A DNA stretch of 64,000 nucleotides from Mixophyes australis (GCA_036250195.1 JAVHZZ010000004.1:255812728-255876727); one strand, 5' to 3'. Numbered from the stretch's first letter, positions 25,490-37,562 are shown. Notes: generated from the letters alone by a model not told the origin. Program-made: numbers and translations.

Positions 25490-26470
25490 ATTAATATCAC
25501 GCACAATTTCCGGAGCATACATGACTGCTCCTCCAGAACGATGAAGGCAATGTAAACAAGCTTTGAGAAAGCCAAATGTTTATTCAGTGACCGGTTTGGT
25601 CGAGGAATTGTACGCAACTTGTTGCTCTGTCGCTGGATTTAAAATAGGAGTGAAGAGCCACAGATGGAAAGGGTAGGCACTGTCTCCTGCAATTAGAATA
25701 AATATATATTATAAATAACCTATGTGTGGTTCACTTGAAAGTCTCTGAAATGTGTAGATTTAGAAAGAAAAAATTACTTCTTTTGCAAAATGAACATGAC
25801 TATAAAATGTCAGCTGCATTTTGAAAATGAGATTCAAATACATGGTACTTTTCAAATACTTTCATGACCAAAGTGATTTTCATATTTCCTAATTAAATAC
25901 CTAATAGCCACACATGGTCACCTTGCCTCTCTGATATTCTAAGTCATATTGTTTATTACCCCATAATGAAAGAGTCAAGGGCAATCCCTGGAACTTTGAC
26001 ATCAATGCTATGGGTATGAAAAGATCCATCACACACAGCCTGGACATTAATGGAATGAAAATGTATCGGAGTCTAAAAAATGTATTTTTTCCATATAGTA
26101 CTTTTTCCAGATATGAGTAGCATCATCTGCCCCAGTGACATTCGGAAATTGAGCAGTAGAGTAAAAATGGTGTAAAATCTGAAAAAGAGATTCCTCATTC
26201 AGTGTCAAATTTATAAACTGGCTGAGGAGCGACTGGAATGCTTCAAACTTTCCAGAAGGACATGAGGTGAGAGCCTTAACCAGCTTTTTTTTTTTTTTAC
26301 AGGCATCCCAAAGAGGGTTATGCATGACCTGTAGACATTCTCCCTGTGCCAGCACTGACCAATTAAAATCATCAATGGCACTGGGCAAGAGAAATCTATG
26401 GGGGGGGACTCTGTAGGCCACGGGCTGCCACCATATGTATTTCCAACAGTCTGTGGAGACACTTTGCGGT
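25490..26470 (-). pseudogene. PIF/Harbinger transposase remnant
   Basis: Read on the minus strand, the remnant keeps the hallmarks of a Harbinger (HARBI1-like) DDE transposase: QFPNVTGADDATHI (26113-26154, first catalytic Asp region), INVQAVCDGSFHTHSIDVKVPG near 25990-26050, GDSAYPFHLWLFTP near 25640-25695 (second Asp), and a third block with VTE then TFGFLKACLHCLHRSGG near 25530-25590. A stop codon follows the Glu of the third block, further stops lie near 25960, and about 250 bases at 25700-25950 look inserted or intronic. The N-terminal 120 residues (to 26462) stay open but are not specific. It is dead as a transposase. No terminal repeats were recognised. Confidence 0.75.
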
Positions 26471-28835
26471 GGAGATTTTACTAAAATCTCTGCTCATTTT
26501 GAGCGTAACCACTCGAGGCACCTTGTGGCTAAGTGAAACTGTCCCAAAGTCTCAGAAATGTTACAAAAATGTAGGTTAAACATTAATAAGAAATAAGATA
26601 GAATTTGAATCAAAAATATATAACGTAGTGTAATGTCCATTGCGGAAAAGTCACACTAACAAACAGCTTAAATCATTGAATATAGGCGCTAGTAATGAAG
26701 GCTGGAGAGGTCAATATTCCATAATCTAATTGGAAGTGACAAGCTAGTGGCGCCACACTACGTGCACCTGCAAGTAATCCGTCTCTTGACAGACTTATAT
26801 GTGTTTCCATGCAGATCTGCCTCAATTGCACTTATGCAAACATTCACTTATTGCACTCGCCTATGTTAGGCCACACCTTTCCCCATCCTGCCTCTCCAGT
26901 CATAAGGAGACAAAAGAGTCAGGTCTGCATATGTACTTAGGCATACACTTGTTTTTATTTTTTTTATTTCGGGCAGTACAAATTTCTGTATTTTACAATA
27001 GGGAAACTGGTGTATACCCAACTCTGCATGAGCCCCTACAAGTGAATATGGCATAAATTATTAAAATATACCAGGGTATTTGGGCTCTGTTTTTGTTTTG
27101 TTTTTTTAAATCTTTAAAATGTTGGTGTAGCATATGGCCTGGTGCATTCTATTATTTACAAAACACATTCCAGGTTTTGTAAATAATTAAGAAATATAGG
27201 ATAATGCAATATGGAAATGGGTCATGTTGAAAGTTATTTTGCTGTGTCATGGTGCAGTGCCCAAGACACACCACTTCAGTTTCTTATTTTCACTTGTGAA
27301 ACAGTAGACAAAGTTGCCCACTGGGGTGTGGGGATATTAGGGTGCTGGAACCCCACTGCCAGAAATCTCTGCCCCCTTTCCATAGGGCTGAGACCAATAC
27401 CATGCACTCAGGGCCCCCACAGACTGCCAAGGAGTGGAGGAGCAGCCTGCGCTGCTCAGTAATACTGAGGATGAGTTTCCTGCTGGGGCGGGAAGTGCAC
27501 AGCAGTCTGTCTTATGACATAGGTAAGTGTGTGTGTTTGTGTGTGCAGTATTTTTAAATATTACTATTATTAGAAATATATTATTGTTGTTTTTTTCATT
27601 CTTTAGGATTAAAAAATAGCCTTTCAGGTGCAAAATATTTCAAATCTAAATAATATATAACATAAAAAAAAATAATCTTTTTTTTAACTTAAACTTATTA
27701 AAATGTATCTTTTTTTGTTTTGGTACTTGTTAATTATAAAGACACTATTCTTCTCATTTAACATTAGCCGCTGTTTTCAAATATTATGCTGACTGGCTGA
27801 CATGTTGACTTCTTTATTGATGTGAGGCTGGCAAAGGGGAATTTGAAAAATGCCGTTCATGTTGAAGAAGTGGTGCAGCGCTTAGAAGTTACAATGGCGT
27901 CTGTATAATTAACAAGTAGCAAAAGAAAAAAATAAACTTTATTAATTTAAGTGTGGGCTAAAATATATATAATTTTACATAAGTGATTTATTATTTATAT
28001 TTTAAATATTTTGCACCTGAGGCTACCTTTATTTTGTTGGCTGACCATGTCCCCTCTAGTAGCCGTCCTTGCCTCTCTGGTGGCTGACCACACCTCTTCT
28101 GGTGACTGGTCATGCACAGTAGTGCTTCAAAAAAGAAATACCAGTATTTAACAAAACTATTTATTTTGCAGTTGGACAGTTGGGTTTTAGCAAACTAAAT
28201 AGAAATAGAAAGGCAGACAACAACCTTAATATTGCATTGAAGTTTAGGTACTGCTACATGTGCTTCTAGCAGGTATTCCTTTAATGTATTCATCATGTAA
28301 GCCTAACCGCTTATAGTCCATCAGTGTTGATAAGCATAAACTTTGCTGCAATGAGAATCACAAGATCTGTGTATTTTTAGTTTGACTTTTTATTTTAGAG
28401 CTGCATCAAATTCATAAAAAAAAGAATATAACAGTTCCAACATCAATGTTATGTCAAATGAAACGGATAATCCATTGAGTAACAAAGAAGTTAACCAAAT
28501 TATATGGCATATAGTAAGACGGTAAAATACTAGTAGATGTTTCTGTATATTTCACCACAATGACTGCTCATTCTTGTCCCCCATATAAATTTGTTACAAA
28601 ATGTTTGAAGTGAAGTGGAAATAGAAGCCTGTACTGATAGGGTCTAAAACGTTAATTTTAATGGCGTTTGGAATGGAAATCCAATCTACGAGATGTACGG
28701 GATTTCCCCTTAGAGATGTCATGATAGATTTTATTTATTAGATGGTATCATTTAGAAATAGTTTTTTGTAATAAACACTCACAGATAGCGAATTGCCAGG
28801 GGGCTTAAACGTAGATTGGAGGCATTTCCTAGCTC
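26471..28835. other. Non-coding DNA
   Basis: Mostly AT-rich with no supported gene. 27200-27560 contains GC-rich repeat-like sequence ending in 'gtaagtgtgtgtg', reminiscent of the interior of the hAT-like repeats elsewhere in the window. 27560-28000 is strongly AT-rich with A- and T-runs. Confidence 0.35.
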
Positions 28836-29900
28836 CAGTGTCGGACTAGGGCATGACGGGCCCACCGGGGGATTGCAACGCTAGTGTCGCGCCAGACGGG
28901 GTGCTGCCAGCCATCATAGAGGCAAGACCAGACACTAGAGGGGGAGTGGTCAGCCCACGAAGGACAGCTAGCACCATAGTGTAGTATATAAAGAATACAC
29001 AGTCTTGGCCTGCCCCTTAGATTGGGCAGAACAGTCACCAAAAATCGGCATTGTCCCACTAGACCAGGCTTGGCTAACCTGTGGCACTCCAGGTGTTGTG
29101 AAACTACAATCCCCACCATGCTTTGCCAATATATAGCAGCTTATTGCTGGAAGGGTATGCCTGCACTAGACTCAGAACATTTGACAGACTGTCCTACCTG
29201 TTCTTGTTACTTTTACCACCTGTGGATGCTGGTTTCTTTAGTTGCGGCTTCTCTGGATCCTGGAATGTTGAGGGCCCTATTTGGAAGAAAAAATGGGTAC
29301 ATTTAGAAAATTCCAATCAGCCCCAGCGATAAATCAATAGGACCCACAATTAATACTTAGGCCTTCTTCCAGCCCAAACATTAAAGTAATAGTATTCCCA
29401 TTTAATAAACCTATTTCCCTCCTTCCAGACAGCCCCTACAATAAATTAATCACATTTACGTATAATAAATATGTCTATTTCCCGCAACAGTCACTGCCAT
29501 TAAATAATTCATATTTACATTTAATAAATAGATCTCATGCTCCTCAAACTCAGACCCACATTCAATTAATAGCCCCCAAACAACCCCATCTTAAATTAAT
29601 AGTCCCCACTGTAAAATTAAATTGCCCCACCTTCACCCTACAAACATAATAGCACCCATTATTTAGTGACCACCTACCACACACACATTACATTGCCACA
29701 AGCCCGTTGTGCCATCACACACACATTACTGTGCCCCTTCATCACCATGCTGTGCCTCCTTATGATCACACTATGCCCTCCATGCTGCTCCCCCCCCCTT
29801 CATCACCCTGTGCCATGCTGCTTTGGCCCCCCTTCACACTCTGCCATGCCGCTTTGGCCCCCGTTCACACTCTGCCATGCCGCTTTGGCTCCTTCTTGAC
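28836..29900 (-). repeat. hAT-type debris with recurrent module, copy 2
   Basis: Begins with a hAT-like terminus (CAGTGTCGGACTAGGG at 28836). A fragment at about 29066-29120 contains 'ggcactccaggtgttgtgaa' and 'actacaatccccaccatgc', typical of a widespread vertebrate hAT MITE. The recurrent module then follows (TGGATCCTGGAATGTTGAGG near 29257) with AT-rich units up to 29690, and a short degenerate tandem of 'cactctgccatgccgctttggc' at 29800-29890. The content and order parallel 17735-18500, so both derive from one element family. No far end was found. Confidence 0.5.
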
Positions 29901-31805
29901 ACAAACCTTTTTGTACAAGAAAAGAACAACTCTTAACAGGCTAATCATTTATAGAAATATTTGTTTTAAAAAAAAAAGTTTCATTTTTAAATACACATAG
30001 ATGCTTGCAATGCGCACTGTACATACCTTGCCTATTTATAGTCTATTTTGGTTGCATGCAGTTGTTCTGTGCTAGCTAGTGGCATGTATACTTGTACATT
30101 AAGCATAGGTACACAGCTCCATACGCGGTGTTGCATGGTGCAGTAGTTCCACACCCTCTGGCAATACTTGCTGTCAGCATACAATGGTCATGCTTCAGAG
30201 GTTCATGCTCATGCTCCAACAAGGATTGACTACATCCCACTATCCAGGGATTTTCCTTGCCACCGTACGCCCCATTGCACACAGGAACCCTCTTACTCCT
30301 GCCCCACTGCTGCTGCTTGCCAAATTGCATCTTCAATTGCCATCCCAATATCCAGGGACCATTCAATACTCAGGGAACATGCTGCAGTACTTATGTAATT
30401 ACATGGACAGTTACCCTGGCAGACCTCTTAAACAAATCCTAATAGTCAGGGACTCTGCCTCACTTGTTGTACAGTTTCCACATGACTTCTGTAGGAAGAC
30501 CTTTCCTCCTGCTAGTCACACTGCCTCTCCCCTTCTTGTCCACATTTGTCCCAGGGCAGCACTCATACACTGCTGCATACACAACCTCACTAATGCCTCT
30601 TCTTGAGGTATTATTGAAGGTGGGAATCCCCCTTGCTGCATCAGACACCCCCTTTCAAGGGCTTTCATTGACTTGGGCCTCTTTTTTTTCCTTACTTGGG
30701 ATTAGTAAACGTGCGCTAGCATCTGCCCTGCCCCTCCCTTCCCCAGGGCCAATCTCCTGTTTCCTGTGTAATGGCTTGCTAAACCCCTAAAGGGCTTTTG
30801 TGTTGCTCGTTTGGGCTCGCCCTCTTTTTCCATATGAGATGAGCAGCTGCTCTAATCCCTGAAAGGCCTTCACCACGCTTCCTACTACAGTCCTCTAAGT
30901 GACCTTTTCTTCCTTTACCAGGCAGGTTGGGCCATGAGTAGTAAGGCTACATTTCACTGTGACACATACCTTAGGAAATGTCTCGGGTTGTGGAAGTGGA
31001 CTTGCTGTGCAGTTGACATTGGTTCACCTATGTTGCAGGTCTAAATTAATGTCCGATCTTCACTAGAAACTTCCACATTGAAGAAGGAAGATGGACTTCG
31101 CTGTGGTACACCTAAAAGTCATGCCCTCCACGGTTTCTTATACAAAGCAGCAGCTGACATAAGAAGGCCCAGAAATGAAGGGATAAAACACCAATAATTA
31201 CAGAGAGAGGCCAAAGATTAGGGAGAGTAGCTCATTTTAATTGTCAGGAAACAAGCTGAAGGTCAAGGTCACAGGATGTCAGGGATGGTTAGAAGACAAG
31301 CTGGGTCAGAAATGAATAATCAAAGCAAATATACAGACTAGGATACAATAGTCAAAAATAACATATTGTTTAGGCTGACCGAACTTTTGAACCTCTGCTA
31401 ACTAGATAAAAGAAGAACAGGCTGTGGCGCATACCTACGCCGTATGTGAGTGCACCTGGCACCAGATAAAAAAACACTTTGGGTGATGGGTCGAGCATGT
31501 CGGAATGTGACATGCTGCCCCCCCTCCCTCTAGAACTGCAATTTGAATATAGATATAGTCTGAAAGCTGCTATATGGATTTACAGCAGATTCTACATTTT
31601 TTTGTTTTATTACAGATATTATTTGAATATGGAATTATACTTTAATACAATTTGCTTTCATTTTTCACCTGTTTTTGTTACTCTACACATGCTACCCATG
31701 ATTCTCACCAAAATATAGCACAAATATTTTGAACATAGCCCACTAATATACATACATTTATTGATTCAAATATATACTGTATATAAACTTCACCTTCAAA
31801 ATTGA
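29901..31805. other. Non-coding DNA
   Basis: Several frames of 70-140 residues on the plus strand at 30170-30790 show no motif I recognise, and their codon content looks like chance. Nothing else is supported. Confidence 0.3.
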
Positions 31806-32178
31806 ATCAATACATTATGACATCTCCTCCCCTGCATCCACTTGCCACTTGACCCCATTCCCTTGCACCTTCTCTGCTCCCTCTCTTGTGAGGCCTGCTC
31901 CCACCTTGCTCATCTCATCAACCTATCCCTCTCCTCTGGAACCTTCCTTTTCTCCTTTAAACATGCTCTCGTCTCCCTCCATACTCAATAAAAACCCCTT
32001 GACCCTGCCTCCTTCTCTAATGACAATCCTATACTTTTCTTTGTTTATCCTCCAAATTTCTTGAACAGATTGTTTACAAACATATTGCCACCTTTCTCTT
32101 TGCTCAGTCACTCCTTAACCCACTCCAAACCAGTTTTCTATCCCTCCGCTCCACCAAAACTGCCTTCACTAAGGTCAC
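31806..32178 (+). pseudogene. L2-type LINE reverse transcriptase, 5' part
   Basis: The plus strand encodes scraps of an L2-group reverse transcriptase with stops. A cysteine/histidine stretch near 31838 corresponds to the 'TCHLDPIP' region, and STKTAFTKV-like sequence occurs near 32150-32175. It is cut at 32178 by the LTR of a Ty3/gypsy element. The same reading continues on the other side from 40536, so the two parts are one LINE copy split by insertion. Confidence 0.7.
32174..32178 (+). repeat. Target site duplication, left (gtcac)
   Basis: Five-base direct repeat directly outside the LTR at 32179; its partner is at 40531-40535. Five bases is the standard for Ty3/gypsy integrases. Confidence 0.9.
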
Positions 32179-32393
32179 TGTCACGGGCACTAGGAGTCTT
32201 TACCCAGGGATCACCAGGTGGTAGGCTTACCAGAGCAATGTAGATGGTAATAGGGTACTCTGGTAGCTGGGTGATCACGGAACAGGAAATGGTAACTGAT
32301 GAGATGCTCAGGAAAGTCTATGACTAGCAGCACAGGTAATATGGAGGTAATAATACACGAGGAACTGTATGGACAAGGGCACGTGAAGGTAGT

Positions 32394-32653
32394 CAGTGGT
32401 CTGCGATAGCAAGTTGTACCACTGCTATAGTGAGGAGGAATGTCCAACAGAGACAAGGAGGTGATGAGAGTCAGCGGTCTGCGGATAGCAAGTTGTACCG
32501 CTGTCTGAGTGAAGGAATGGAATCCAAGTGGAGGTATCCGGGTAGACAGTGGTCTGCGGTAGCAAGTTGTACCACTGCTATGTGAGAGGATACTGGAACA
32601 GGTGATACAGGAAACAGGGATCAGTGGTCTGTCATGAGCAAGTTGTACCACTG
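32394..32653 (-). repeat. Four covarying hairpins in the 3' LTR
   Basis: Four units at 32394-32424, 32472-32503, 32547-32577 and 32622-32653 each form a 7-bp stem around a conserved loop containing 'agcaagttgt'. Three stems are CAGTGGT/ACCACTG and one is CAGCGGT/ACCGCTG, so both arms change together. The copies in the 5' LTR are 6344 bp to the right (38738 onward). In RNA sense they lie in the transcribed leader. Confidence 0.75.
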
Positions 32654-33399
32654 AATATATATGTGAGGAGGTGCACGGGGAGAGACTGCAACACAGGATA
32701 TACACAGGCACCTTATACACGATCCACAGTAATATGCACAATATATATATATAAATGACTGAGCAGGTCTGCAAATCTAGAAAGTCACTTGAAGTAGTCC
32801 AGCACAAGATAACACAGTCAATGATGGCAAAAGACTCAGCGGATAGCAGACTCCAGAGAGAACCAAACACAGTCCAGCAAGATATGCAATACACCAGCAC
32901 AGTCAATGAGAAGTATGCATACCGTGGTTCAGAAGCAGGCAGTCAGATAGGAGTGCAGCGATACCTGAGCGGCAGGAGGCCGACTGGATGAGAAGTCCCT
33001 GGATAGATGAGGCAGCGGTCTAGTAGGTGCAGCGCACAGGTAAGTAGACCAACAGGGACACGAATCCACAGGAATCAGTAACACGTGGAACTGGACTCAT
33101 AGAGGACCCAGGAGAATGGAGATGATCCAGCAGAGGAGTAGTTGTTGAGATACGAATCCAATGCTGACAGGAGGGTAGAGACCAGCGGGACACGTGAAGG
33201 CGTGGAGAGCGGATCAGCAGGAGATGGACGATAGCGCTGATAGCAGCAGCAGGACTCTGCGCCCACGGAGGTAACCAGGGGCAACCAACAGGGCCCACAG
33301 TGATGGAACACGGGATGGCAGAGTAGACCAGGAGCTGTAGATCCAGAAGTGTAGCGGATGGCAACGTGAGCAGTAGACTGGAAACACAGGAGAGCTGAG

Positions 33400-33925
33400 A
33401 TGAGGCGGCAATGCACAGGGGCAGCGGATAGGAATCAGCTAACAGTCACGATGATGAACACAGGCGAGTTGCAAGCTGGAGGCTGTAGTGCACGGAGGCA
33501 GCGGATAGGAATCAGCTAACAGTCACGATGATGAACACAGGCGAGTTGCAAGCTGGAGACTGTAGTGCACGGAGGCCGCAGATAGGAATCAGCTCAGGAA
33601 CTTGATGATGATCAGGTGAGTGGATGTGAAGTAAAGGCTGGAGTGCACGGAGGCAGCGGATAGGAATCAGCAAACAGTCACAATGATAATAATAACGTTG
33701 AAGTGGTTTAGAAGACTGTAGTGCACGGAGGCAGCGGATAGGAATCAGCAAACAGTCACAACGATGTATAATAGCGGTGAAGTGGTTTTAGAAGACTGTA
33801 GTGCACGGAGGCAGCGGATAGGAATCAGCAAACAGTCACAACGATGTATAATAGCGGTGAAGTGGTTTTAGAAGACTGTAGTGCACGGAGGCAGCGGATA
33901 GGAATCAGCAAACAGTCACGATGAT
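33400..33925. repeat. Tandem array in the 3' LTR, about 80-bp unit
   Basis: Seven or so units sharing GCACGGAGGCAGCGGATAGG and 'aatcagcaaacagtcac'. The last 80-bp unit type is present one more time here than in the other LTR (39744-40189), which accounts for the whole length difference between them. Confidence 0.85.
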
Positions 33926-34199
33926 ACAGTTGATGGTAGAAGTGGTATGGGAACCACAGTAGTAGAAGTGGTTTGGAAACCACGGAGATAGAAGTGGTTT
34001 GGAAACCACAGGAATCAGCAGCGCTGAATACACGAGGAATACAGGAACACCTTCAGAGACTCATGGGGAATGAGACTCCAAGATCAGGCAACGTGGTGTT
34101 GACCACAGGTGCTTAATATAGGGAGTGTTGCCTGATCTGCCAATTGAGTTAAAGGGACATACACTGAAGTATAGGAAAGGGCTGCGCATGCGCAGACCC

Positions 34200-37100
34200 T
34201 CAGGATGGCGGACGGCCACGGTTCCTAAATGTCCGAGAAGAGGCACTCACGGTCCGGTGAGTGACAGTACCCCCCCTTTTAAAGGTGGGCACAGAACGCC
34301 TGGAACCGGGCTTGTCCGGATTTTTGGCATAAAACTTCTTCAAAAGGGCAGGAGCATTAAGATCTTCAGCCTTGATCCAAGAGCGCTCCTCAGGACCAAA
34401 GCCCTTCCAATGAACGAGGAAATGAAGACCTCCTCGCGAAATTTTTGCGTCTAGCACCTCAGTAATCTCGAAATCCTCCTCCTGATGGACTTGAACTGGC
34501 TGCGGAGCTGAGGGAGGAGTTGAGAAACGGTTGATAATAAGAGGTTTGAGCAAGGATACGTGGAAGGCATTAGAAATCAGAAGGTTCTTAGGAAGAAGAA
34601 GTTTCACACATACTGGATTGATTACTTGAATGATCCTATATGGACCAATAAAACGAGGGGCGAATTTCATGGATGGAACCTTCAAACGAATATTTTTGGT
34701 GGATAACCAGACACGATCTCCAATTTTTAGTGGGGGAATAGCCCGCCTCTTCTTATCTGCGAAAGATTTATATTTGATAGATGTCTTCTTTAAACAGGTT
34801 TTGACCTGAGACCAGATATTTTTAAAGGTCTGACAAACAGTTTCCACCGCAGGAACTTGGGTGGGCGGGAGGGCAGGAAATTCCGGAAAAGACGGATGGT
34901 GACCGTAGACCACAAAAAATGGAGTTTTGGATGATGACTCATGGTACATGTTGTTATGGGCGAATTTAGCCCAAGGAAGCAACTCTACCCAGTTGTCTTG
35001 ATTGGCTGATGAAAACATTCTTATAAAAGTCTCAAGATCTTGATTGACACGTTCAGTTTGTCCGTTAGATTGCGGATGGTAAGAAGATGAGAGTGCTAAT
35101 CGTATGCCCAAGGTTTTACAAAGGGCTCGCCAGAATCTGGAAACGAATTGTACTCCTCTATCAGACACAATCTCAGACGGACATCCATGGATACGGAAGA
35201 TCTCTTTAATGAAATGTTCAGCCAGGATGGACGAGGAAGGCAAACCAGGCAGGGGGATGAAATGAGCCATCTTCGAAAATCTGTCCACCACCACCCAAAT
35301 AGTGTTATGATTCTTACTAGGTGGTAAGTCAGTAACGAAATCCATACTAATATGGGTCCATGGTTTGGACGGAATGGGTAGTGGTCGTAGCAACCCTGCT
35401 GGAGTTCTACGGGAGGATTTGAACTGGGAACATAGTTCACAGGAAGCAATGAACTCTTTGACGTCTCTCCTCATTGAAGGCCACCAGTAACTTCGAGAGA
35501 GGATCTCAAAGGTCTTGTGTTCACCGGCGTGTCCAGAAAAACGAGAGGCATGGAACCACGAAAGGATTTTCCTCCTTAGAGTAGGAGGCACGAGGGTCTT
35601 CCCAAATGGTAGCGTTTTGGTGGATGAAGCAGCCAGTGAGATACATTTGGGATCTAGAATGGTATGGTTGGAACCCTCTTCTATATCAGAGGACGTCACA
35701 AAGGCTCTAGATAAAGCATCAACTTTTTTGTTCTTGGCAGCTGGTTTGAAGGTAATTATTAATTCAAAACGGGAAAAGAAAAGAGACCATCTTGCTTGAC
35801 GAGGGTTCAAGCATTGGGCAGACTGGAGATATGACAAGTTCTTATGATCCGTGAAGATCGTCACCGGATGGCGAGCTCCCTCCAATAAGTATCTCCATTC
35901 CTCTAATGCGGCTTTGATAGCCAGTAATTCCTTGTCCCCGATGGTATAATTCTTCTCTGCGGGCAGGAGACCCCGAGAATAGAAGGCACAAGGATGGAAC
36001 TTTTGCTGGTCCGAGCGTTGGGAGAGAATAGCTCCTAAGCCCACATTAGAGGCATCTACTTCTAGAAAGAAGGGGAGTGTCACATCAGGCTGTCGAAGGA
36101 TTGGAGCCGAAGAGAAGGACTCTTTTAGTGTTTGAAAGGCTTGAAGAGCCTCAGGTGACCATTGCTTAGGATTAGCCCCTTTTCGAGTCAGGGCCACAAT
36201 AGGAGATGCAATGGAGGAAAAGTCTTGAATGAAGCGTCTATAGTAATTGGCAAAACCTAAAAAACGCTGGATAGCACGAAGAGTAGTTGGCTGGGGCCAA
36301 TGTAGTACAGCACTCACTTTGTCTGGATCCATCTTCAGGCCAACTCCGGAAACTATATACCCCAAGAATGGAATCTGGGGTAATTCGAATGAACATTTTT
36401 CTAATTTACAGAACAATGAATTTTTCCGTAGTCTGGAGAGGACTTCTGCCACATGTAGGTGGTGAGAAGGCAGGTCCTGTGAAAAGATCAATATGTCGTC
36501 CAGGTAGGCGACGACACATACATATAATAAGTGCCGAAAGATCTCATTGATGAAGCCTTGAAAAACAGCGGGGGCATTACACAGCCCGAAAGGCATTACC
36601 AGATATTCGTAATGCCCGTCTCTGTTGTTAAACGCTGTCTTCCATTCGTCACCGGAACGGATTCTGATTAAATTGTAGGCACCACGAAGATCCAACTTAG
36701 TAAAGATACGGGCTCCCTTGATGCGATCGAATAGCTCAGTGATCAACGGAATGGGATACCGATTCTTGATAGTAATGGCATTGAGTCCACGAAAATCTAT
36801 GCAAGGGCGTAATGATCCATCCTTCTTTTTGACGAAGAAGAACCCAGCTCCAGCGGGCGAGGTGGAAGGTCGAATGAACCCACGCTGGAGGTTCTCCTGT
36901 ATATACTTAGAAGTAGCTTGAGTCTCAGGTAACGAGAGTGGATAGACCCGGCCCCTGGGGGGAGTCTTGCCAGGAAGAAGGTCGATCGGACAATCCCAAG
37001 AACGATGAGGAGGAAGACGTTCAGACTGAGCTTTATCAAAAACATCGGTAAATGAAGCATATTGAGGAGGGAGTCCCGATGAGGTAGATGAGATGGAAGA

Positions 37101-37562
37101 TTGCTGTACTTTGAGAGGAATGACTTGGGAAAGGCAATGATGGTGACATTCAGACCCCCAAGACGTGACTTGAGGGGTGCGCCAGTCAATCTGGGGAGAG
37201 TGACACTGAAGCCATGGAAGGCCTAAGACAATCGGACTTGTCGTAACAGGAAGGATTAAAAACGATATTTCTTCATGATGCAGGGTACCAATCTGAAGGG
37301 TTACTGGAGACGAACTCTGGGTGATGAGACCGTTGATGAGACGTGATCCATCGATAGCCGTCACAGTAATGGGTGTTTTTAAGGTAATCACTGGTAGAGA
37401 CCATTGCTTTACTAATGATTTGGAAATGAAATTTCCTGCTGCTCCGGAATCAATCAATGCCTGTGACTCAAAGGTTTTAGTAGCAAAGGAAATTGTAACA
37501 TCAAAAGCGCAGATTTTAGATTTCATAGAAGATGGAGAGGACTCCAGGGACCCTAACTTCAC
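34200..37562 (-). CDS. pol: Pol polyprotein: PR-RT-RNaseH-IN-chromodomain
   Basis: A single open frame of about 1120 codons. There is no ATG at the frame opening (the codon at 37562 is GTG), so it is expected to be made as a Gag-Pol fusion by -1 frameshifting. Numbering from 37562, domains in order are: protease with DSGA at 38-41; reverse transcriptase with LDLRGAY (Asp 291) and YLDD (353-356); RNase H with Asp 503, Glu 545 and Asp 572; integrase zinc finger His 671, His 678, Cys 708, Cys 711; and integrase catalytic Asp 741, Asp 801, Glu 837 with the standard 35-residue spacing. A GPY-like region (FIGPYRI, 971-977) follows, then a chromodomain at about 1029-1078 (VHWKGFGPEERSW), which in this group guides integration to marked chromatin. 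All key residues are present. The stop at 34200 lies inside the 3' LTR. Confidence 0.93.
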   Translation of the reverse strand: MKLGSLESSPSSMKSKICAFDVTISFATKTFESQALIDSGAAGNFISKSLVKQWSLPVITLKTPITVTAIDGSRLINGLITQSSSPVTLQIGTLHHEEISFLILPVTTSPIVLGLPWLQCHSPQIDWRTPQVTSWGSECHHHCLSQVIPLKVQQSSISSTSSGLPPQYASFTDVFDKAQSERLPPHRSWDCPIDLLPGKTPPRGRVYPLSLPETQATSKYIQENLQRGFIRPSTSPAGAGFFFVKKKDGSLRPCIDFRGLNAITIKNRYPIPLITELFDRIKGARIFTKLDLRGAYNLIRIRSGDEWKTAFNNRDGHYEYLVMPFGLCNAPAVFQGFINEIFRHLLYVCVVAYLDDILIFSQDLPSHHLHVAEVLSRLRKNSLFCKLEKCSFELPQIPFLGYIVSGVGLKMDPDKVSAVLHWPQPTTLRAIQRFLGFANYYRRFIQDFSSIASPIVALTRKGANPKQWSPEALQAFQTLKESFSSAPILRQPDVTLPFFLEVDASNVGLGAILSQRSDQQKFHPCAFYSRGLLPAEKNYTIGDKELLAIKAALEEWRYLLEGARHPVTIFTDHKNLSYLQSAQCLNPRQARWSLFFSRFELIITFKPAAKNKKVDALSRAFVTSSDIEEGSNHTILDPKCISLAASSTKTLPFGKTLVPPTLRRKILSWFHASRFSGHAGEHKTFEILSRSYWWPSMRRDVKEFIASCELCSQFKSSRRTPAGLLRPLPIPSKPWTHISMDFVTDLPPSKNHNTIWVVVDRFSKMAHFIPLPGLPSSSILAEHFIKEIFRIHGCPSEIVSDRGVQFVSRFWRALCKTLGIRLALSSSYHPQSNGQTERVNQDLETFIRMFSSANQDNWVELLPWAKFAHNNMYHESSSKTPFFVVYGHHPSFPEFPALPPTQVPAVETVCQTFKNIWSQVKTCLKKTSIKYKSFADKKRRAIPPLKIGDRVWLSTKNIRLKVPSMKFAPRFIGPYRIIQVINPVCVKLLLPKNLLISNAFHVSLLKPLIINRFSTPPSAPQPVQVHQEEDFEITEVLDAKISRGGLHFLVHWKGFGPEERSWIKAEDLNAPALLKKFYAKNPDKPGSRRSVPTFKRGGTVTHRTVSASSRTFRNRGRPPS
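34269..34281 (-). promoter_or_regulatory. Polypurine tract
   Basis: On the minus strand the sequence directly before the 3' LTR is AAAAGGGGGGG followed by TAC and the LTR start TGTCAC. This purine run is the expected primer for plus-strand DNA synthesis. It is itself within the open pol frame. Confidence 0.8.

Larger units (their letters stand above)
32179..34266 (-). repeat. 3' LTR of the chromovirus (2088 bp)
   Basis: On the minus strand it starts TGTCACTCACCGG (34266 downward) and ends GCCCGTGACA. Compared with the 5' LTR it carries one extra 80-bp tandem unit and about five substitutions (near 32356, 32437, 32785 and 34248-34249). It provides the last 22 codons and stop of pol. A 231-codon open frame (32211-32906, minus) is present in both LTRs, but it consists of hairpin repeats and has no recognisable domain. 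Confidence 0.93.

Noticed and set aside
26047..26462. Possible cellular HARBI1-like gene
   Set aside because: In-frame stops in the third catalytic block and a broken middle show a dead transposon.
2276..30000. PDLIM7, the expected upstream neighbour of DBN1 in other vertebrates
   Set aside because: No PDZ or LIM exon was seen on either strand; it probably lies outside the window.
30170..30790. Frames of 76-140 codons considered as a DIRS or other retroelement fragment
   Set aside because: Weak resemblance only in short stretches; no diagnostic motif could be confirmed.
32211..32906. 231-codon open frame in the 3' LTR and its copy at 38555-39250
   Set aside because: It is conserved only because the LTRs are near-identical. 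The protein follows the hairpin repeat units and has no domain, and base changes between the LTRs alter residues freely.
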